The notes under the pieces: model-generated
Told to the model about the DNA's origin: nothing
What the model saw: the letters and a program-made list of their open reading frames with translations, nothing else
Databases searched by the model: none
Shown: piece after piece, positions 60,097-64,000 of the stretch
Position numbering within the stretch: the stretch's first letter is position 1
Layout: the number at the start of each line of letters is the position of its first letter
Position numbers and translations under genes: made by a program
From: CAZDBS01 sp964503775
GTDB taxonomy: Bacteria > Patescibacteriota > Saccharimonadia > Saccharimonadales > CAZDBS01
Length of the DNA: 64,000 nt
Assembly (NCBI GenBank): GCA_964503775.1
Contig: CAZDBS010000001.1
Coordinates: 48,142 to 112,141, forward strand
Direction: 5' to 3'

Positions 60097-60766
60097 CCTT
60101 TTGTATAAAACTCAGTGTCCGTTGCCAAGCATCGGCGGCGGCTTCGGGCTTATATGACCCTTCTCGGTGTTTGTTCATAAATGAATGGGCAGCGTTTTGA
60201 TATGTTTTCACTTCTATGGGTAGTCCTTGTTTGCCATAATTGATCATCTGGTCGCGCATCTCATCGAACCCATGATCATCATCACCATAGAAACTCAGAA
60301 TAGGTTTGCTCAGGTCATTAGCAACATCCGCATCGGGTGCTTGACCGTAGAAACTCACCGCTCCAGCTATTTCATCAAGTTCCAGGAGGTATCGGACAGC
60401 GTAGGTTCCTCCGAAACAAAATCCCACGGCTACTATTTGTTCACTTTTCCAACCCTTACTCTCTATCCATTGTTTTAGATCATGCAGGGCAGTCGTCGTA
60501 TTACTACTAAACGGTTCGCCAAACACCCTTTGAAAGACTTCGGGACTGAGTTCTTGCACGCCCTCATCGTTACTATATAGATCTGGCGCAAAGGCTACGT
60601 AACCTGCTTCAGCAAAGTCATTAGTAATTCGACGGATGTCATCGTTAAGTCCCCATATCTCGTGGATGACTATGACGGCGCCTTTCGGCGTATCCGGTTC
60701 AGCAACGAAGACTTTCCAATCTTGGCCGTTACTTTGAAATACCTCATCTTTGGTAGTCGTGCTCAT
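60074..60766 (-). CDS. dienelactone hydrolase family protein
   Basis: 230 aa. An alpha/beta hydrolase with Cys as nucleophile in VAVGFCFGGTYAVR, the HEIWGLNDDIRR oxyanion segment, an Asp in FYGDDDHGFD and the His in YQNAAHSFMN. It is cytoplasmic. The natural substrate is unknown; the family hydrolyses dienelactones and other esters. TAGACT stands 6 bases before the ATG. Confidence 0.92.
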   Translation of the reverse strand: MSTTTKDEVFQSNGQDWKVFVAEPDTPKGAVIVIHEIWGLNDDIRRITNDFAEAGYVAFAPDLYSNDEGVQELSPEVFQRVFGEPFSSNTTTALHDLKQWIESKGWKSEQIVAVGFCFGGTYAVRYLLELDEIAGAVSFYGQAPDADVANDLSKPILSFYGDDDHGFDEMRDQMINYGKQGLPIEVKTYQNAAHSFMNKHREGSYKPEAAADAWQRTLSFIQKVTTQDAD

Positions 60767-60806
60767 AATTTCAGTCTAGCATAGCGACCGTCGTATACTA
60801 CTTGAT

Positions 60807-61490
60807 ATGAAACTAACCCTACTTTCCAAAGACAATCTCATTAGTAACATTTGGTCGTTCCACCTCAAGCCAGAGCAGCCTGTCACCTGGCAGCCCGGAC
60901 AATACATGTACTATGAACTAAAACATGAGGGATCGGATGATCGTGGTGAAAAGCGGTGGTTCACAATAGCTTCAGCGCCATCTGAGGGTTTTCTCCAAAT
61001 AACCACCCGCTTTGCAGGTAAGGAATCAAGCAGTTTCAAGAAGATGTTATTCAACCTTCCTCTAGGAAGCGAACTCGAGGCTACGGGTCCTGAGGGCGAT
61101 TTCACGCTTAACGATACTAGTCGGTCTGTAATTTTTGTGGCAGGTGGCATAGGTATCACGCCTTTTCGATCCATCATCCGCGAGCTCGCCAACCAGTCAC
61201 AGAAAATCCCGATCACACTTGTTTATGCCAACCGCGATGATCAGTTTGTTTTCAAAGATGAGTTTGATGAGATCTCAGGCACTCATCCCGAATTCACAGT
61301 TCACTACCTTCCGAATCAACAGCTTGATGTAGCAACGATTGAAAAAACAGTCCCTGATTTCCGCGAACAAGTGCTATACCTTTCAGGACCAGAGCTGATG
61401 GTTGAGGCTGTCGGCGATGCTCTCCGGGCTGCCGGCCATTCAGATAAAAAACTCAAACAAGACTTCTTCCCTGGCTATCCTAGTATCTAG
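60807..61490 (+). CDS. ferredoxin-NAD(P)H reductase-like flavoprotein
   Basis: 227 aa. The FAD site RWFTIAS (canonical RxYS), then the loop VAGGIGITPFRSIIREL and NAD(P)-binding YLSGPELMVEAVGDAL, where the usual Cys of the CGPxxM motif is Ser. There is no ferredoxin domain. It probably moves electrons between NAD(P)H and a small carrier. TATACT stands 7 bases before the ATG. Confidence 0.88.
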   Translation: MKLTLLSKDNLISNIWSFHLKPEQPVTWQPGQYMYYELKHEGSDDRGEKRWFTIASAPSEGFLQITTRFAGKESSSFKKMLFNLPLGSELEATGPEGDFTLNDTSRSVIFVAGGIGITPFRSIIRELANQSQKIPITLVYANRDDQFVFKDEFDEISGTHPEFTVHYLPNQQLDVATIEKTVPDFREQVLYLSGPELMVEAVGDALRAAGHSDKKLKQDFFPGYPSI

Positions 61491-61499
61491 CCGTGCCGT

Positions 61500-63365
61500 T
61501 TATTCTAAATGCTGTTCTTCGATAATGCGTATGTTCAGTTCATCGCTCGGTTTATCGAGAAATTTCAGAGAAACTACAGGGTCCGCCAATGGCTTATCAT
61601 CTAATACCTCTCTCAACTCGTTTGCATCAAAAGGAAGCTGACTAACCATTATTCCCTGACTCAGGTTTTTGGGCACAACTCTATATATCGCGGTCTTGCC
61701 GCTCTGTTTCGTAAACTGTACTCGTATTGGCATCGAACGAAACCACAAGTCCCCTACCGTCTGTCTGATATCTGGCTTGAAACTAATAGCAGTTTTGACC
61801 GAACTACTCGAAAGTTCAATCCTTATTGTCTCGTTCCAAATGACTTTGTGATAGGATATTTCCTTCTCTACGTAGTTCGTAGGGATAGATTTCCTGAGTA
61901 CGAATAGACTATTGTTGGTACGAATTAGTCGATAATTATCAAGGATACTTTGCAGCGCTGATGGTTCGTCAAAAAATAAGTGTCTGCCGTCTATACTATT
62001 GACTCCTTGGCTTGCATCCCAGATCAAATAAACCGGAGCATCAGAACTCGCAAAAAACCTGGCGTTTAAATCGGCTAGTGCGGGCGTGTAAGAGCCATAC
62101 GATGCCGGCGAAGGGCGTGGTCGCCAGTTTAGATTGTTGACGTACACATACATTTCCTCCCACGGATACACATCTACTGTGTTGTCGCCAATCTCGCCAC
62201 GAATGTCGTTACTGAGAAGTAATTCGTCACTACTCCTGCATGGTGACATCTGGCATGTTTCAACTTTCCAGAATGTGAGCGGAGAAACAATTGCATCTAC
62301 GAATCGTTGTCGCGTGTAGCCATTTATAGAAGTACCAAATGCCATGAATACCACACCGATAACTGACAGACCTAATGTTCTAACATGTATTCGTCTATGG
62401 ACACTCTTGGATTGAAGATTGATAGCCAGACACAACACGAGGATAAATGCCGCAAAATACACTAGGGATTCTATGTGACCATACTGATCTTGGCGTACAA
62501 CCGAGGCTTTCCAGACAAAGAATGTCGCAGCTACTATTGGTATCAGTAGCTTCCTTTGTTTGCCTTGCAGTAGGACAAACAACTGAGTGAATAGCAGCTC
62601 GGCACCGAAAACGATGAATACCAAACACCGAAGCCAGTTTACTGGTTGTAAGTTCATGGCACTGCTGTATCCGGCACTGACTGCCACACCGTTCTTGAAG
62701 TACGACACAAGTGAATCAAATGATCCGAAAAACCACAACCCAACCACAACTGCTAATCCTAAGGTCACTCCCACGACTCTCATAATCTTGCGAGGATCAC
62801 GCTTTGTCAGTGCCATGGAGATCCCTAGTATCACCAAACTCGCTATCCCAAGCGAAAGCTTTACATATGAGAGTACTACGCTCATGACCGCTAGGCTGTA
62901 ATCGGTCTTGTCGAGCTTTTTGATATAAGCATAGAAGCAAATCAACAGATACAGAGCCAGCAATTTCCATTCAAAAACTTGTATGGCCACGATGAATATG
63001 AGCAAGGATGCCAGTAGGTAGCGTTGTGGATTGCTTTTGATTTTGAAAAACAGGTATGTCATATAACCGACAAGAAGACCAAACACCGAGTACACAGCCA
63101 ATAACAACACCTTGAACATTTCCATATCAATCGCGTGAATCAAAAAGCCAAGTGGACCATATGTCAAAGCCAGTGATGGATTGTTGAAGCGTCCCAGAAA
63201 GAGACTGCTATGGACGAGGGAATAAGAGATATCGATGCCCGCATGCGATGGCTGGATATCGAAATTGGTAAGATTTATCAGAAAACTGATGATCAAGCAG
63301 AATAAGAGAAAGATTCTGTCATCTTTTATGTAGTTATACAAAGTCACGAATATTTGTCGAAACAT
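61500..63365 (-). CDS. polytopic membrane protein, possible GT-C-like
   Basis: About 621 aa. Ten to twelve spans in the first 340 residues (YLLASLLIFIVAIQVFEW, LLALYLLICFYAYI, FFVWKASVVRQDQYGHIESLVYFAAFILVLCLAI), then a large soluble domain (about 345-620) with YPWEEMYVYVNNLNWRPRPSPASY and a beta-rich end. The layout is like membrane glycosyltransferases of the GT-C/PMT type, but a catalytic Asp motif is not identified. The start ATG at 63365 is preferred to TTG or GTG alternatives upstream. Confidence 0.65.
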   Translation of the reverse strand: MFRQIFVTLYNYIKDDRIFLLFCLIISFLINLTNFDIQPSHAGIDISYSLVHSSLFLGRFNNPSLALTYGPLGFLIHAIDMEMFKVLLLAVYSVFGLLVGYMTYLFFKIKSNPQRYLLASLLIFIVAIQVFEWKLLALYLLICFYAYIKKLDKTDYSLAVMSVVLSYVKLSLGIASLVILGISMALTKRDPRKIMRVVGVTLGLAVVVGLWFFGSFDSLVSYFKNGVAVSAGYSSAMNLQPVNWLRCLVFIVFGAELLFTQLFVLLQGKQRKLLIPIVAATFFVWKASVVRQDQYGHIESLVYFAAFILVLCLAINLQSKSVHRRIHVRTLGLSVIGVVFMAFGTSINGYTRQRFVDAIVSPLTFWKVETCQMSPCRSSDELLLSNDIRGEIGDNTVDVYPWEEMYVYVNNLNWRPRPSPASYGSYTPALADLNARFFASSDAPVYLIWDASQGVNSIDGRHLFFDEPSALQSILDNYRLIRTNNSLFVLRKSIPTNYVEKEISYHKVIWNETIRIELSSSSVKTAISFKPDIRQTVGDLWFRSMPIRVQFTKQSGKTAIYRVVPKNLSQGIMVSQLPFDANELREVLDDKPLADPVVSLKFLDKPSDELNIRIIEEQHLE

Positions 63366-63372
63366 GATTAGC

Positions 63373-63777
63373 CTACGTCGGGTCACAGACAACTTCTATC
63401 TTGATACGATCGGGGTCTTCGAAATACACGGCGTAATACCCTTCGACATATTCGGGATAGGCCTTGGCCCCGCCATACAACGGCTTGATGCTGTTGGGTT
63501 CAAGGAATTCTTCGACAAACTCGTCCACTTGCCTGACTGAAGCCACTTTGAGGGCGATGTGGTTAAGGCCCGTTCGCTTACGATGAAATGATGGGAGTTG
63601 ATATCTTGATTTGGTTACAGACACGCACAGATAATTCTGCCCATCTGTAGCATCAAAATGATTACTGCCATCTGGGATAACTTTGAAATCAAGATACTCC
63701 AGCAAACTTTTCCAGAACGGAAAGGAAGTTTTGGTATTGGATAGATTGATGCCAATATGACCGATGGTTGCTTTCAT
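63373..63777 (-). CDS. VOC/glyoxalase-like protein
   Basis: 134 aa with two betaalphabetabetabeta modules: ATIGHIGINLSNTKTSFPFWKSLLEYLDFKV and GLNHIALKVASVRQVDEFVEEFL, ending FEDPDRIKIEVV. The HIGI, NHIA and E of IEVV positions are those that bind metal in glyoxalase I-type proteins. Substrate unknown. TATGAT stands 6 bases before the ATG at 63777. The next gene starts 7 bp downstream of its stop. Confidence 0.88.
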   Translation of the reverse strand: MKATIGHIGINLSNTKTSFPFWKSLLEYLDFKVIPDGSNHFDATDGQNYLCVSVTKSRYQLPSFHRKRTGLNHIALKVASVRQVDEFVEEFLEPNSIKPLYGGAKAYPEYVEGYYAVYFEDPDRIKIEVVCDPT

Positions 63778-63836
63778 ACCTTCATCATAACAACACAAAA
63801 AATTTGTGCATAGCGAAAATGTGTAAGTTTCAGTGT

Positions 63837-63865
63837 TTGACTCATATAGGCTAAGCTTCTATAAT
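63837..63865 (+). promoter_or_regulatory. tRNA-Asn promoter TTGACT-N17-TATAAT
   Basis: TTGACT (63837-63842) and TATAAT (63860-63865) with a 17-bp spacer, 11 bases before the tRNA. Confidence 0.8.
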
Positions 63866-63876
63866 TCCCCTGTTAT

Positions 63877-63951
63877 TCCGGAGTGGCGCAGCGGTAGCGC
63901 GCGGGACTGTTAATCCCTAGGTCGCCGGTTCGAATCCGGCCTCCGGAGCCA
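63877..63951 (+). tRNA. tRNA-Asn (GTT)
   Basis: 75 nt with encoded CCA, acceptor TCCGGAG/CTCCGGA, anticodon loop CTGTTAA and T-arm GCCGG-TTCGAAT-CCGGC. The G discriminator is typical of tRNA-Asn. Confidence 0.95.
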
Positions 63952-63959
63952 TGATAGAG

Positions 63960-63985
63960 AGCCGTGCTGAAAAGCAGGGCTTTTT
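63960..63985 (+). terminator. intrinsic terminator after tRNA-Asn
   Basis: AGCC-TGCT/AGCA-GGCT stem with one mismatch and loop GAAA, followed by T5. Confidence 0.8.
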
Positions 63986-64000
63986 ATCTGTAAATCGTTG

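Noticed and set aside
1..64000. CRISPR array or cas genes
   Set aside because: No set of short direct repeats with regular spacers and no Cas protein was seen.
1..64000. UGA recoding, as in Gracilibacteria/SR1
   Set aside because: UGA ends many genes at functional positions (for example the TGATG and ATGA overlaps), so the standard code applies.

Overview
The window reads as a chromosome segment of a Patescibacteria (CPR) bacterium, most likely Candidatus Saccharibacteria (TM7) or a close relative. The reasons are the standard code with UGA as stop, mid-range GC, an archaeal-type aspartyl-tRNA synthetase, a short HrcA, many small lineage-specific membrane proteins, and several actinobacterial-looking genes (a WhiB-like protein, Pup, a DUF3152 domain) in a genome that is otherwise not actinobacterial. 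The assignment is an inference from gene content and was not tested by phylogeny.

Layout. 0-4 kb: a minus-strand cluster of three RimK-type ATP-grasp ligases, one fused to a RimB-like protease domain. 4-9 kb: the HrcA-controlled chaperone block (hrcA-grpE, dnaK-dnaJ) with three CIRCE operators, then a divergent peroxiredoxin. 9-15.5 kb: lepA, murJ, ftsH and tilS, then tRNA-Met(CAT). 15.6-18.3 kb: a 37-residue peptide gene, a flavin oxidoreductase lacking the redox disulfide, a WhiB-like protein and the initiator tRNA. 18.5-28.2 kb: an envelope region with two Crp/Fnr regulators and five Crp-type operators placed at almost the same distance from their -10 boxes. It holds small membrane proteins, a beta-helix membrane protein, two M23-fold proteins, a secreted hydrolase, CcdA/thioredoxin and a cupredoxin. 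28.2-29.1 kb: pup, an FtsB/DivIC-like gene and tRNA-Ile2(CAT). 29-45.8 kb: secreted and housekeeping genes (dus, M3 peptidase, PCD, SIMPL, AlkA-type glycosylase, a DUF3152 metalloprotease, aspS, a DsbA-like protein, a CNNM/CBS protein).

45.87-50.44 kb is an intact IS1595-family transposon. It has 25-bp perfect terminal inverted repeats, an 8-bp target duplication (TTTTAATA), a transposase and five passenger genes plus a small RNA. After it come VKOR, a Kef antiporter-histidine kinase-response regulator operon, a candidate structured RNA, an NRAMP transporter, uppP, an EVE protein, a dienelactone hydrolase, a ferredoxin-reductase-like protein, a large membrane protein, a VOC protein and tRNA-Asn.

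Two themes cross the window. First, more than 25 genes have a -10 hexamer 5-10 bases before the start codon with no room for a Shine-Dalgarno sequence, so leaderless mRNAs look like a main mode of expression; I used this to choose many starts. Second, extracytoplasmic redox and envelope functions recur (DsbA-like, VKOR, CcdA, thioredoxin, cupredoxin, UppP, MurJ, PG-binding and M23-fold proteins), as expected of a host-attached cell that handles its own surface.
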